The position numbers and the translations under genes are program-made. Positions 1-7,264 of a DNA stretch of 64,000 nucleotides are shown here, in pieces (the stretch's first letter is position 1; the number at the start of each line of letters is the position of its first letter). Origin of the DNA: Microbispora bryophytorum (GTDB taxonomy: Bacteria > Actinomycetota > Actinomycetes > Streptosporangiales > Streptosporangiaceae); contig NZ_VIRL01000008.1 in assembly GCF_006874465.1 (NCBI RefSeq), positions 62,001 through 126,000 on the forward strand. The letters run 5' to 3'. The notes under the pieces were generated by a model. That model made no database searches, was not told the origin of the DNA, and saw only the letters and a program-made list of their open reading frames with translations.

Positions 1-157
1 TGTTCGCGCCGTCCTCGGTGCGGAGCAGGTTCTCCAGCAGGATCTTCAGGCTGTACGGGAGGCGCGCCGACCCCTCGACGGCGTCCAGCCGGTAGATCTC
101 GTACGACGCGTCACCGACGCGCAGCGTGTCACGGCTGCCGAAGCTGTTCGCGGACAC
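1..157 (-). CDS. acnA: Aconitate hydratase, N-terminal 52 residues (partial)
   Basis: This is the 5' end of a gene that runs off the left edge. The 52 residues read [14 protein letters not shown], then [11 protein letters not shown] and [14 protein letters not shown]. This is the characteristic start of AcnA-type aconitases, which interconvert citrate and isocitrate in the TCA cycle using a [4Fe-4S] cluster. The cluster cysteines lie outside the window. The GTG start at 157 follows a GGAGGC ribosome binding site. The upstream 270 bases hold two palindromes over a plausible promoter, which suggests control by a MarR-type repressor. The identification rests on the N-terminus only, but the match is distinctive. 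Confidence 0.88.
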   Translation of the reverse strand, partial: MSANSFGSRDTLRVGDASYEIYRLDAVEGSARLPYSLKILLENLLRTEDGAN

Positions 158-270
158 GAAGTTCGCCTCCCCAGGGTTCCGGGCTTGTCTCAGGTTTCGT
201 GTGCATCCTCCCGCACGCCCGGGACACTCCTGACAATCAGGTTGCCCTAACCTGTGCGGGTCGACGGATG

Positions 271-312
271 TCTCGATGTCAAGATATCCCTCAAGATATC
301 TCGACATCAAGT
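271..312 (-). promoter_or_regulatory. Tandem palindromic operators over the acnA promoter
   Basis: Two near-palindromes, TCTCGATGTCAAGA (271-284) and TCTCGACATCAAGT (299-312), lie 28 bp apart. Together they also form a larger inverted repeat (arms 275-288 and 295-308, one mismatch). On the minus strand TTGATG (310-305) and TATCTT (286-281) give a -35/-10 pair with an 18-bp spacer that overlaps both sites. The form resembles operators of the TamR/UrtR branch of MarR regulators, which are known to control aconitase in Streptomyces. The regulator assignment is inference. The nearest divergent gene ends at 427, so acnA is the only obvious target. Confidence 0.55.
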
Positions 313-426
313 TACTAATTGGTAGGCTGTGGTTATGGCGCCAACATCGGCAGAGAGCCGGATTTTTCGGCTTTCGGGAAGTTCCTGCGGCCGCGCCTAG
401 CGCCGCCTAGCGCGGAGGCGTCCCAC

Positions 427-1149
427 TCAGGCGGGCATGAGCCGCAGACAGAACAGCGCGATCACCACGATCGACAGGGCGGGGCCGAGGAACTGCTTCT
501 CGAACGCCTTGCCGGTCTTGATGCCGATGTCCCACGGCAGTAGCCAGCGTCCCTTGATCGGCCATAAGACGGGGCAGCCGCGCTCGGTGAGGCAGTCGCC
601 GATCACGTGCACCAGGCAGCCGACCCCGATGGCCAGTCCCAGCCAGGAGTAGGTGACCCCGAGCGTCATGAAGGTCAGGAACAACCCCGCGGTGAGTCCC
701 ACGTTCACGATCGCGGAGGTGAGCGTCCTGCCCGGCACGCCGATGCCCACGGCGCGGATCGCCAGACCGATCATCAGCACGACCATGATGTCGCGGCCGA
801 TGGGGTAGCGGTCACCGAGAAGGTGCGCGCCCACCCCCATCAGGACGGCGAACAGCAGCGAGTGGGTGGCGTGCCGGTGCCCGCCGCTCACGAAGTTCAC
901 ACCCTTGCTGAGCAACCAGGTCACGGGTCCGAACGTCTGGGCGATCGTGGCACTGGGGTGGTCGAGATCGGGCAGCATGGCCGCGCCCGCGCACATCACG
1001 GCGCCCGCGACGAGCTCGGGCGGGGTCAGGATCGGCCCGGTCAACGTCGCCAGCTCCGGGCGTCCCAGCGCATCCGGCAGCGCCACCAGGGCCGGCGAGA
1101 CCGCCAGCCACATCGCTGCCCCGCTGAGGGCGTGCGAGTGCCCCATCAT
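427..1149 (-). CDS. Metal-dependent hydrolase, YdjM/DUF457 membrane family
   Basis: A 240-residue protein with several hydrophobic segments and the His/Asp signature of the LexA-regulated YdjM/DUF457 family: MGHSHALSG at the N-terminus, LPDLDHPSA, HRHATHS, and HVIGDCLTERG with WPIKGRW near the C-terminus. The family is predicted to be membrane-embedded metal-dependent hydrolases; no substrate is established. I start at 1149 (MMGHSH), because family members begin with this motif. An upstream in-frame start at 1209 would add 20 residues with no family character. No clear ribosome binding site is visible. It stands alone between the acnA promoter and the padR gene. The family call is good; the function is unknown. 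Confidence 0.72.
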   Translation of the reverse strand: MMGHSHALSGAAMWLAVSPALVALPDALGRPELATLTGPILTPPELVAGAVMCAGAAMLPDLDHPSATIAQTFGPVTWLLSKGVNFVSGGHRHATHSLLFAVLMGVGAHLLGDRYPIGRDIMVVLMIGLAIRAVGIGVPGRTLTSAIVNVGLTAGLFLTFMTLGVTYSWLGLAIGVGCLVHVIGDCLTERGCPVLWPIKGRWLLPWDIGIKTGKAFEKQFLGPALSIVVIALFCLRLMPA

Positions 1150-1314
1150 GACAAGATCACGCTTTGAAACTGTACGGCAAAGCACCGACAAATTCCGCGA
1201 AGCGCCCACCCGTGGGGGCCGTGTCGCACCCCATCGGCACGGCGACGGCGGAACGCGCCGCGAGGGCGAACGGAAGACGCGGAACAGGCCGCGCGAGGGC
1301 GGCCGGAAATGACA

Positions 1315-1378
1315 AAGACGGGATCGTCCCGCTCCAAGAGCACCCCCCAGCCCTCTCAGAGCAGAACGATCCCGTCTT
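1315..1378. other. 13-bp inverted repeat in the DUF457-padR intergenic region
   Basis: The arms AAGACGGGATCGT (1315-1327) and ACGATCCCGTCTT (1366-1378) are exact reverse complements, separated by 38 bases. The stretch 1150-1550 otherwise contains no credible gene, only GC-rich sequence and the padR promoter region. The arm ends in CTT rather than a U tract. It could be a long-loop terminator-like hairpin or a protein-binding element. I cannot tell which. Confidence 0.4.
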
Positions 1379-1472
1379 CGTGAGAGGTAACGCTCCGGTC
1401 TCGGGACGTGTTCCCCTTCCGCGAAAAACTTCCGCGTGAGCTACGTCACTTGCACTCGGGGATTGTCGCAAG

Positions 1473-1492
1473 AACGATCGCGATATATCGTT
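1473..1492. promoter_or_regulatory. Palindromic element upstream of padR
   Basis: The element aacgatcgcgatatatcgtt has 6-bp outer arms (aacgat/atcgtt) and contains the perfect palindrome CGATATATCG (1481-1490). It lies 58 bp before the padR start. Autoregulation through AT-rich dyads is common for PadR repressors, so this is a candidate operator for the padR-DUF1707 unit. Inference from position and symmetry only. Confidence 0.4.
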
Positions 1493-1550
1493 GAGGCATC
1501 GAGAACGGATCGTGAACCAGGCGAATCGTTGACCACAAGGGGGCACTGCG

Positions 1551-2300
1551 ATGAGTTCGGCACACGCGGTCGGCGGGCCCTGGGCCCGCCCGGAGCACGG
1601 ACACCGGTTCAGGCACGAGTTCAGACACGAGATGCGGCGCGCGCTGCGCGAGGCGCTGACGAAGGGGGCAGTCATGTGGCAGCAGGAACATCACGAGGGC
1701 GGGGGCCCTCACGAGCACCGGCACAGGGGCGGCATGCGGGGGCGCGGCCCCTGGGGCGGCTTCGGGCCCGGCGGCCCGTTCGGGCCGCCCTGGGCGGGCG
1801 GCGGCTTCCCGTTCGGCGCCCGCGGGCTCGGACGGCCGAGGAAGGCCAAGCGCGGTGACGTACGGGCGGCGATCCTCGCCCTGCTCGCCGAGGAGCCGCG
1901 CAACGGCTACCAGATCATCCAGGAGATCGCCGAGCGCAGCCAGGGCGGATGGAAGCCCAGCCCGGGCGCGGTCTACCCGGCGCTGCAGCAGCTCACCGAC
2001 GAGGCCCTGGTGCGCGCGGAGGAGACCGACGGGCGCAAGACGTTCCAGCTCACCGAGGCCGGCCGCGCCTACATCGAGGAGCACGGGGACGAGGTCCGGG
2101 CGCCCTGGGAGGAGATGACGCCGGACATCGGGGACAACGTCCACGAGCTGTTCGACCTGTCCAGGCAGGCGGCGTCCGCGCTGTTCCAGATCGCCCACTC
2201 GGGCAGCGAGGGGCAGGTCAGGCAGGCGAGGCAGGTCCTGACCGAGACCAGGCGGCAGCTCTACCAGATCCTCGCCGACGGCGACCCTGTGGAGGAATGA
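1551..2300 (+). CDS. PadR family transcriptional regulator with His/Gly-rich N-terminus
   Basis: A 249-residue regulator. The C-terminal ~150 residues are a PadR winged helix (KRGDVRAAILALLAEEPRNG, then QIIQEI, SPGAVYPALQQL, DGRKTFQLT) followed by a helical dimerisation region. The first ~100 residues are a low-complexity extension rich in His, Gly, Phe and Pro (GHRFRHEFRHEM, EHHEGGGPHEHRHRGG, WGGFGPGGPFGPP). It could bind metal, but this is not shown. The ATG at 1551 follows AAGGGGG. A second in-frame ATG at 1674 also follows AAGGGGG, so two isoforms are possible. The gene is translationally close to the DUF1707 gene, which it probably regulates together with itself. Confidence 0.85.
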   Translation: MSSAHAVGGPWARPEHGHRFRHEFRHEMRRALREALTKGAVMWQQEHHEGGGPHEHRHRGGMRGRGPWGGFGPGGPFGPPWAGGGFPFGARGLGRPRKAKRGDVRAAILALLAEEPRNGYQIIQEIAERSQGGWKPSPGAVYPALQQLTDEALVRAEETDGRKTFQLTEAGRAYIEEHGDEVRAPWEEMTPDIGDNVHELFDLSRQAASALFQIAHSGSEGQVRQARQVLTETRRQLYQILADGDPVEE

Positions 2301-2302
2301 CG

Positions 2303-3001
2303 ATGGTCTCCCCCGACGAGCCCGCCGCCGCAGGCGGCGCACACGCCCCCCGCGGCGGCGACGCGCCAGGTGCCGGGGCCACGGGCCACGCCCCGTCGAG
2401 CGGTCCGGCCCATGCCCCGTCCGCGTACGGCGGGCTACGGATCGGCGACCGGGAGCGCGACGAGGTGACGCGGCTCCTGCACGACGCGTTCGCGCAGGGC
2501 CGCATCACCCGCGAGGAGCTCGACGAGCGTCTCGACGCGACGCTCTCGGCGCGCACGGCCGAGGACCTGCGGCGGGTGACCGCCGACCTGCCGGGCGCGT
2601 GGCAGGGTGACGCCCGGACGGGGGGCGCTCCGGGCGGCGCCTCGGGCCGCGGACACCGGGCCGGCGATCCACGGGCCGGGAGCCCGTGGCACCCGGGCTT
2701 CCCCTCCGCCGGCCTGCCCGGTTTCCCCGGCGCTCCCGTGGGCGCGCACCCCGGGCCGTACTGGGCGGACGGCACCTCGGGACACGGCGCATGGGGACAC
2801 GGCATGGGCCCGCGGCGCCGCCGCCACCATCGGCATCCCGCGATGTTCCTCATCCCGGTGGCCGCGATCGTCGTCCTGATGGCCGGTCCGATGTGGCCGC
2901 CGTTCCTGGTGCTCAAACTCGTGTTCGTCGCCATGCTCGTGAAGGTGGTGCTCGGCCTGACCCAGCACCGTCGTCGGCACCGCTACCCCACCCGGCACTG
3001 A
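2303..3001 (+). CDS. DUF1707 (SHOCT-like) domain membrane protein
   Basis: A 232-residue protein. Residues ~40-90 carry a DUF1707 domain (LRIGDRERDEV, LHDAFAQGRITREELDERL, RTAEDLRRVTADLP). A Gly/Pro/His-rich linker follows, then two close transmembrane segments (AMFLIPVAAIVVLMAGPMW and FLVLKLVFVAMLVKVVLGL) and a basic tail. Such proteins often sit next to PadR regulators in actinobacteria; their role is unknown. The upstream gene stop overlaps an ATG at 2297, but the GGAGG at 2291 is better spaced for the ATG at 2303, which I use. The hairpin right at its stop suggests the transcript ends here. Confidence 0.75.
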   Translation: MVSPDEPAAAGGAHAPRGGDAPGAGATGHAPSSGPAHAPSAYGGLRIGDRERDEVTRLLHDAFAQGRITREELDERLDATLSARTAEDLRRVTADLPGAWQGDARTGGAPGGASGRGHRAGDPRAGSPWHPGFPSAGLPGFPGAPVGAHPGPYWADGTSGHGAWGHGMGPRRRRHHRHPAMFLIPVAAIVVLMAGPMWPPFLVLKLVFVAMLVKVVLGLTQHRRRHRYPTRH

Positions 3002-3072
3002 CCTCCGGTCGTGCGTGCCGGAGGTCCAGGTGATCACTCCTCGGTAGGACCGCGTCAGCCGTCCACCGAGGA
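3001..3072 (+). terminator. Two successive hairpins after the padR-DUF1707 unit
   Basis: The arms acctccgg (3001-3008) and ccggaggt (3018-3025) form an 8-bp stem with a 9-base loop immediately at the stop codon. A second dyad, tcctcggt (3038-3045) with accgagga (3065-3072), follows. This is likely factor-independent or stalling termination. The remaining sequence to 3359 contains no recognisable gene; it includes the promoter region of the small peptide gene. Confidence 0.5.
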
Positions 3073-3359
3073 GGAACCGGGACACGAGCCGTTGCCGCGG
3101 GTCAAGCGGAGGCACGCGCCGCACCGCTGTCGGGCGGCTGTCGGGCGGCTGTCGGGGCGCCGGAACCGCCGAGCGGGAGCCGTGGTTACGAGCGACGTGT
3201 TCGATGCCCTCAGGGCAGCCGACGGCGGATTCCTGAGATTGGACGCCTGTCGGACAAGTCCGCCTGGATTGGGCCTTGACCACGGATCGGGAGCGGCCAA
3301 CGATCGACGTGTCGCCCTCGGGGGAGAGTTTGCGGCCATGCCGACGAACGGAGGGTGAG

Positions 3360-3488
3360 ATGAAGCCGGCCGAGCCAGAACCCGAGGTGGTGCAGGAGAC
3401 CGAAGCGACAGCGTGGACGAGGCAGATCAGGATCAGGCTGCTGGACGCGACGGAGACGGCCGTGTGCAGCAACTCGACGGGGAACTGA
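3360..3488 (+). CDS. Small 42-residue peptide gene upstream of a DUF6879-like gene
   Basis: A short ORF with an excellent ribosome binding site (GGAGG at 3350-3354, 5-base spacing to ATG). The first half is acidic (MKPAEPEPEVVQETEATAW). The second half is RQIRIRLLDATETAVC, followed by SNSTGN. An acidic leader plus a short C-terminal core with one Cys and several Ser/Thr is the layout of some ribosomally made modified peptides. No modifying enzyme lies next to it, however, and I do not recognise the family. It is 103 bases upstream of, and co-directional with, the DUF6879-like gene. Coding is supported by the ribosome binding site and position only. Confidence 0.5.
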   Translation: MKPAEPEPEVVQETEATAWTRQIRIRLLDATETAVCSNSTGN

Positions 3489-3591
3489 TTCACCCGACGT
3501 CCGCGGAAGACCCACGCGCGCCACGTCTCCAAATCCGGGCCGGAGCCGGCGCGCTCCGACCAGCGATTCGGCTTCGGCCGAAGGAGATTTC

Positions 3592-4221
3592 ATGCCCGGA
3601 GAAGCGTTCGAGCACGTCAGAAAGACCGCGGGAGAGGTGCTTCCCGCGGCGTCGTACCGGACCGAGCTCTACGACCACCTGCGCCGGATCGAGGGCGTGG
3701 TATGGAAGCTGGAACGCGCCCAGCACTTCCACGAACCCGACACCCCGAGTTGGGTGGCCATGATGAACGGAGACTGGGACCGGTCGCTCGCGCTGATGGA
3801 CGAGATGCGCTTCGCCGACGACCTGCCACCCCGGGCGGAGTTGCGTCGCCTGCGGATCGTCGAGATGCCGCCGACGCCGTACCTGCAGTGGGAGATCGTC
3901 CTGCTCGCGGCGCGCACGCGGGCGGGCGAGCGGGCACGCGCGCTGCACACCCGGTCCGTACGCCACCTGGAGAACCGCGCGCCGCTGCCCGAGCTGCTGA
4001 TCCTCGACCGGGACCTGATGTACGAGGTCCTCTACGACGAGATCGGCGCCCATGTGGGCGGACGACGGATCACCGACACCCGGGTCGTCGAGGACTGCGT
4101 CCGAGCCGTCGCCGAGCTGTACGCCGACGCCGAGGACATGGTGGCCTTCCACGACCGTGAGGTGACGCACCTGCCGCCGCCGGTCGCCCGGCGGATCCTG
4201 TCCCGCCCCGGCCACCCCTGA
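3592..4221 (+). CDS. DUF6879-like protein
   Basis: A 209-residue soluble protein with no signal peptide. The region with YDHLRRIEGVVWKLERAQHF, then LRRLRIVEMPPTPYLQWEI and a late DLMYEVLYDE, resembles the actinobacterial DUF6879 family. Such genes often sit beside XRE regulators, DUF397 genes or small peptide genes. No biochemical function is known. The start at 3592 follows a strong AAGGAGATTTC ribosome binding site. The 42-residue peptide gene at 3360 precedes it in the same direction, so the two may form a unit. The family call is from memory of sequence style, hence the moderate confidence. Confidence 0.5.
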   Translation: MPGEAFEHVRKTAGEVLPAASYRTELYDHLRRIEGVVWKLERAQHFHEPDTPSWVAMMNGDWDRSLALMDEMRFADDLPPRAELRRLRIVEMPPTPYLQWEIVLLAARTRAGERARALHTRSVRHLENRAPLPELLILDRDLMYEVLYDEIGAHVGGRRITDTRVVEDCVRAVAELYADAEDMVAFHDREVTHLPPPVARRILSRPGHP

Positions 4222-4253
4222 GACGGGCCCCACCCCCGCCGGCGGGACAGGGC

Positions 4254-4754
4254 TCAGGCCCCGTCCCGCCGGTGTTCCTCCAGCGCCGCGCGCAGGGTGG
4301 CGAGCGTCGCGGCGGTCCGGGTGAGGTCGGCGGCCGGGACGGCGGCGGTGCGGGCCGCCAGCTCGGCCTTGAAAGTCGGGCGGGCCGCGGCCAGGAGCCG
4401 GGCCCCCTCCGGTGTGAGGCTGAGGACGGAGGACCGCCGGTCCTCCGGATGCGCGGCGCGCACGCACAGGCCCGCGCTCTCGATCCGGTCGACGGCCTTG
4501 CTCACGGCTCCGACGGTGATCCCCACCTCGCGCGCGATGTCGAGCACCCGGCACCTGGGGCGGCCGTCGATGATCCCCAGGAACTCGAACTGACCCAGGC
4601 CGATGCCGTGCTCGGCACGCAATCGGTCGTCCACCGCGTTGTACAGCCGGATCTCGACCCGGACGAGATCGGTGAACAGCCGTGTGATGTCCAGGGAATC
4701 GTCTTCCAAGGAATCGGATCGAGGATCGCACGTGCATTCCACGGAAAACATCAT
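4254..4754 (-). CDS. MarR family transcriptional regulator
   Basis: A 166-residue MarR protein. It has a helical dimerisation start (LDITRLFTDLVRVEIRLYN), a winged helix (IGLGQFEFLGIID, VLDIAREVGITVGAVSKAVD, and the wing HPEDRRSSVLSLTPEG), and a C-terminal helix. I chose the start at 4754 because AGGGTGAG directly precedes two consecutive ATGs; the longer frame upstream has no family character. The N-terminus MMFSVECTCDPRSD carries two Cys two residues apart, which could be redox-sensitive as in OhrR-type MarRs (inference). It lies 87 bases downstream of mug in the same direction. Its target is unknown. Confidence 0.82.
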   Translation of the reverse strand: MMFSVECTCDPRSDSLEDDSLDITRLFTDLVRVEIRLYNAVDDRLRAEHGIGLGQFEFLGIIDGRPRCRVLDIAREVGITVGAVSKAVDRIESAGLCVRAAHPEDRRSSVLSLTPEGARLLAAARPTFKAELAARTAAVPAADLTRTAATLATLRAALEEHRRDGA

Positions 4755-4840
4755 CTCACCCTGACCACATTGCAGGTCCGCAGAGCCGCCGCCGCCGGGA
4801 TCCGGGAGCGGGCCGTCCCTGACCGCCGTGGTCGATCCAG

Positions 4841-5380
4841 TCAGGCACGCGGCGCGCGCAGGCGGGCCATCTCGGCCGCGATGGCCTCCAGCCTCCAGTG
4901 CGCGTTCAGCCCGCTGGGGTTGGGCAGCACCCACAGCGCCGCCCCGCCGATCGTCTCCTCCTGCGGGCCGATCTGGGCGGCGGGGTGCGCGAAGGCGACC
5001 CGATAGGCCGACACCCCCGCTACCGCCAGGACACGGGGGCGGACCTCCGCCACCAGCCGCGCGAGCCTCTCGCCGCCCACGCGGAGCTCCTCCGGGTCCA
5101 GCTCGCCGGCCCGGGCGGTCGCCCGGGCCACGATGTTGGTGATGCCCAGCCCGTACGACGGGAGCAGGTGCTGCTCGTACGGCACGAGCCTGCGCGGCAC
5201 GAGACCGGACAGGTGCAGGGCGGGCCAGAACCGGTTACCCGGCCGGGCGAAGTGATGACCGGTCGCGGCCGAGTAGAGGCCGGGGTTGATCCCGCAGAAC
5301 AGCACGTCGAGCCCGGGGCCGAGCACGTCCTCGATCGTCGCGTTTCTGGCCGCCTCGATGTCGGCCTTGGTGGGGGCCAT
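4841..5380 (-). CDS. mug: G/U mismatch-specific DNA glycosylase
   Basis: A 179-residue uracil-DNA glycosylase superfamily protein of the Mug/TDG branch. It removes uracil or thymine mispaired with guanine in base excision repair. The active-site motif GINPG (residues ~30-34, LFCGINPGLYSAATGHH) and the late motif NPSGLN, which inserts into DNA, are both present. The length is normal for Mug. Start ATG at 5380; the ribosome binding site is weak. It may be co-transcribed with the downstream marR gene. Family assignment is firm. Confidence 0.88.
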   Translation of the reverse strand: MAPTKADIEAARNATIEDVLGPGLDVLFCGINPGLYSAATGHHFARPGNRFWPALHLSGLVPRRLVPYEQHLLPSYGLGITNIVARATARAGELDPEELRVGGERLARLVAEVRPRVLAVAGVSAYRVAFAHPAAQIGPQEETIGGAALWVLPNPSGLNAHWRLEAIAAEMARLRAPRA

Positions 5381-5512
5381 GCCGCGATGCTAGTGCCCCC
5401 TCCCGCCGGTCCTCGCCCTGGGCGAATCCTGTCCTCGCGGCACGAGACCGGCCGTCCGCTCCCGGTCGCGTTCCAGACGGCGGCGGCGCGCAGGTGGTCG
5501 CCGGAACAGCGG

Positions 5513-5884
5513 TCAGACGGCGAAGAGCAGGGCGGCGCTGATCAGAACCACCACGGCGGTCGCGAAGTGGATGCCGAACGCGACCGCCCGGGTGCCGCCG
5601 TTGCGCAGCACGATCAGGGTGTCGCCCAGGGGGATCAGGGCGACGATCAGCATGTACCAGGCCTCGGCGCGGGCGCCGGCGAAGACCAGTAGGGCCAGGC
5701 CCAGCAGACCGTAGCCTCCGTCACGCAGGCCCTTGATCGTCAGGTAGGCGACGTCGCCGTCCTTCTTGGCCGGGACGCCGTAGCCGGCGGCCGCGGCGTG
5801 GGGCACGAGCAGGAAGCGGGCTCCGATGAACAGGACGAACAGGTTGAGGACGACGGCGAGGCCGTAAGCGATGGGGGTGAGCAC
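5513..5884 (-). CDS. DUF4267 family membrane protein
   Basis: A 123-residue membrane protein with four predicted hydrophobic helices, starting VLTPIAYGLAVVLNLFVLF. It contains IKGLRDGGYGLLGLALL and LIPLGDTLIVLRNGG, typical of DUF4267. The function is unknown. I prefer the GTG at 5884, preceded by GGAGAG at 6-base spacing, over the ATG at 5896 that lies against the operator. It is divergent from a TetR gene, with two matching palindromes between them, so it is very likely the target of that repressor. Confidence 0.7.
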   Translation of the reverse strand: MLTPIAYGLAVVLNLFVLFIGARFLLVPHAAAAGYGVPAKKDGDVAYLTIKGLRDGGYGLLGLALLVFAGARAEAWYMLIVALIPLGDTLIVLRNGGTRAVAFGIHFATAVVVLISAALLFAV

Positions 5885-5899
5885 GTCTCTCTCCATAAT

Positions 5900-5962
5900 C
5901 TAGCGGCGCTAGTAACGAGAACGACGCTAGCAGAGCGCCGCAACGAACGCTAGCGCTGCTAG
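5900..5962. promoter_or_regulatory. Paired TetR-type operators between DUF4267 and tetR
   Basis: CTAGCGGCGCTAG (5900-5912) and CTAGCGCTGCTAG (5950-5962) are 13-bp near-perfect palindromes spaced exactly 50 bp apart, one next to each divergent start codon. A partial third copy (CGCTAGCAG, 5925-5933) lies between them. The arrangement fits a repressor shutting both directions, with the tetR product as the obvious binder. Confidence 0.65.
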
Positions 5963-5972
5963 AATTCCAAGC

Positions 5973-6545
5973 ATGTCGATCCAGTCGCGCAGAGAGCGCG
6001 AGCGCGCCGAGCGGGAGAAGCTGATCGTCACGGCGGCCAGGGAGCTCGCCGAGGCCGAGGGCTGGGAGGCGGTGACGACGCGGCGGCTGGCCGAGCGGGT
6101 CGAATACAGCCAGCCGGTGCTCTACAGCCATTTCAAGAACAAGGTCGCGATCATGGCGGCGGTCGCCGTGGAGGGCTGCGCCGACCTGGCCGAGGAGCTG
6201 CGCGCGGCCCGGACCGCCGCGCCGGACGCCCGCCGCGCGCTCGCCGACGTCGGCGCGGCCTACGCGGCTTTCGCCGAGCGGCGCCCGGCCCTCTACGACG
6301 CGATGTTCAGCCAGTTCGTCGCGCTGCCGTTCGCGACCCCCGAGGCGCCGCCCGCCCTGCACGCGGCCTTCGGCGAGCTGGTCGAGGCCGTCCGCCCTCA
6401 CGCGGGCGGCGACGACCTGCCCATGCTCACCGAGACCTTCTGGGCCGCCCTGCACGGACTGGTCACCCTCATGCGCGACGGGCGGCTCCCGCGCGAGCAC
6501 CACGACCACAGGCTCGCGCTGCTCCTGGCCCGTTTCACGGGCTGA
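5973..6545 (+). CDS. TetR family regulator of the divergent DUF4267 gene
   Basis: A 190-residue TetR protein. A basic N-terminus (SIQSRRERERAEREKLI) leads into the helix-turn-helix (AARELAEAEGWEAVTTRRLA, EYSQPVLYSHFKNKVAI). The C-terminal ligand domain is of the TetR_C_33-like type and contains WAALHGLVTLMRDG. The ATG at 5973 lies only 10 bases after an operator and has no clear ribosome binding site, so the transcript may be leaderless. Likely autoregulated and a repressor of the DUF4267 membrane protein. The inducer is unknown. Confidence 0.82.
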   Translation: MSIQSRRERERAEREKLIVTAARELAEAEGWEAVTTRRLAERVEYSQPVLYSHFKNKVAIMAAVAVEGCADLAEELRAARTAAPDARRALADVGAAYAAFAERRPALYDAMFSQFVALPFATPEAPPALHAAFGELVEAVRPHAGGDDLPMLTETFWAALHGLVTLMRDGRLPREHHDHRLALLLARFTG

Positions 6546-6561
6546 GCCCGAAACCGGCGGC

Positions 6562-7158
6562 TCAGCGGAAGGGCCGCGCCATCTCGTCGAGAGCCTGCTC
6601 CATGATCCGGAAGAGCGGGCGGGCCTCCTGCTCCTCGATCCAGATGTGCGTCGCGATGCGCAACGCGGCGAGGAACGCGGCGGCCATGGTCCGGCACTTC
6701 AGGTCGGCGGCCGGCTCTCCCGCCCCGTCGCGGTCGGAGATCGCCTGGACCAGCTCCCGTTCGAGTGCGGCGTGGTTGGCGAGCTGCCGGGCGAGCAGGG
6801 ACGGGTGGCGCTTGGTGAGCGTGGTGCGCACCGCCCACTCCCGGTCGGGCTCGCCCACGTCCTCCAGCTCGTCGCGCACCGCCGCGCGCAGCGCCTGCCA
6901 GCCCGACTCCCCTGCCGGCCGTTCGCGGATCGCCCGCACCAGTGACCGGACGCGCTGCTCCTCGCCGTACAGGAGGGCGTCCTCCTTGCTGCCGAAGTAG
7001 TTGGAGAAGGTCCGGCGCGAGATGTTGGCGGCCTCCACGATGTCGTCGACGGTGACGTGGTCGAGCCCTCGATCCACGGCGAGCCGCAGCGCGGCCTTGT
7101 GGATGGCCTGCCGCGTCTCGGCCTTCTTACGCTCGCGCAACCCCGCCGTCGTCTCCAT
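6562..7158 (-). CDS. TetR family repressor of the divergent drug exporter
   Basis: A 198-residue TetR regulator. The DNA-binding domain spans ~10-60 (RKKAETRQAIHKAALRLAVD, VDDIVEAANISRRTFSNYFG, SKEDALLYGEE). The C-terminal helical domain is variable. It is divergent from the 14-TM exporter at 7265, with a perfect 13-bp palindrome in the gap. This is the classic arrangement for a repressor that releases exporter expression on binding the drug. Start ATG at 7158; no good ribosome binding site is visible. The role is inferred from context. Confidence 0.82.
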   Translation of the reverse strand: METTAGLRERKKAETRQAIHKAALRLAVDRGLDHVTVDDIVEAANISRRTFSNYFGSKEDALLYGEEQRVRSLVRAIRERPAGESGWQALRAAVRDELEDVGEPDREWAVRTTLTKRHPSLLARQLANHAALERELVQAISDRDGAGEPAADLKCRTMAAAFLAALRIATHIWIEEQEARPLFRIMEQALDEMARPFR

Positions 7159-7193
7159 GGTGGGCTTCAGCTTAGCCGCTTAAACATTGCCTA

Positions 7194-7217
7194 TTGCGCA
7201 AACTTGCCCAGTGGGCA
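7194..7217. promoter_or_regulatory. Candidate TetR operator in the tetR-exporter gap
   Basis: TGCCCAGTGGGCA (7205-7217) is a perfect palindrome around G7211. TTGCGCAA (7194-7201), another perfect dyad, lies next to it. Both are within the 106-bp divergent gap, 48 bp or more before the exporter start. Confidence 0.55.
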
Positions 7218-7264
7218 TGTAATCTTGGATCAGTTGTCCTCACCCATCCGATTGGAGGCTGCGC

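Noticed and set aside
4755-4934. 60-residue N-terminal extension of the MarR protein
   Set aside because: The extension is Gly/Arg/Pro-rich shadow sequence. A proper ribosome binding site lies right before the internal double ATG at 4754.
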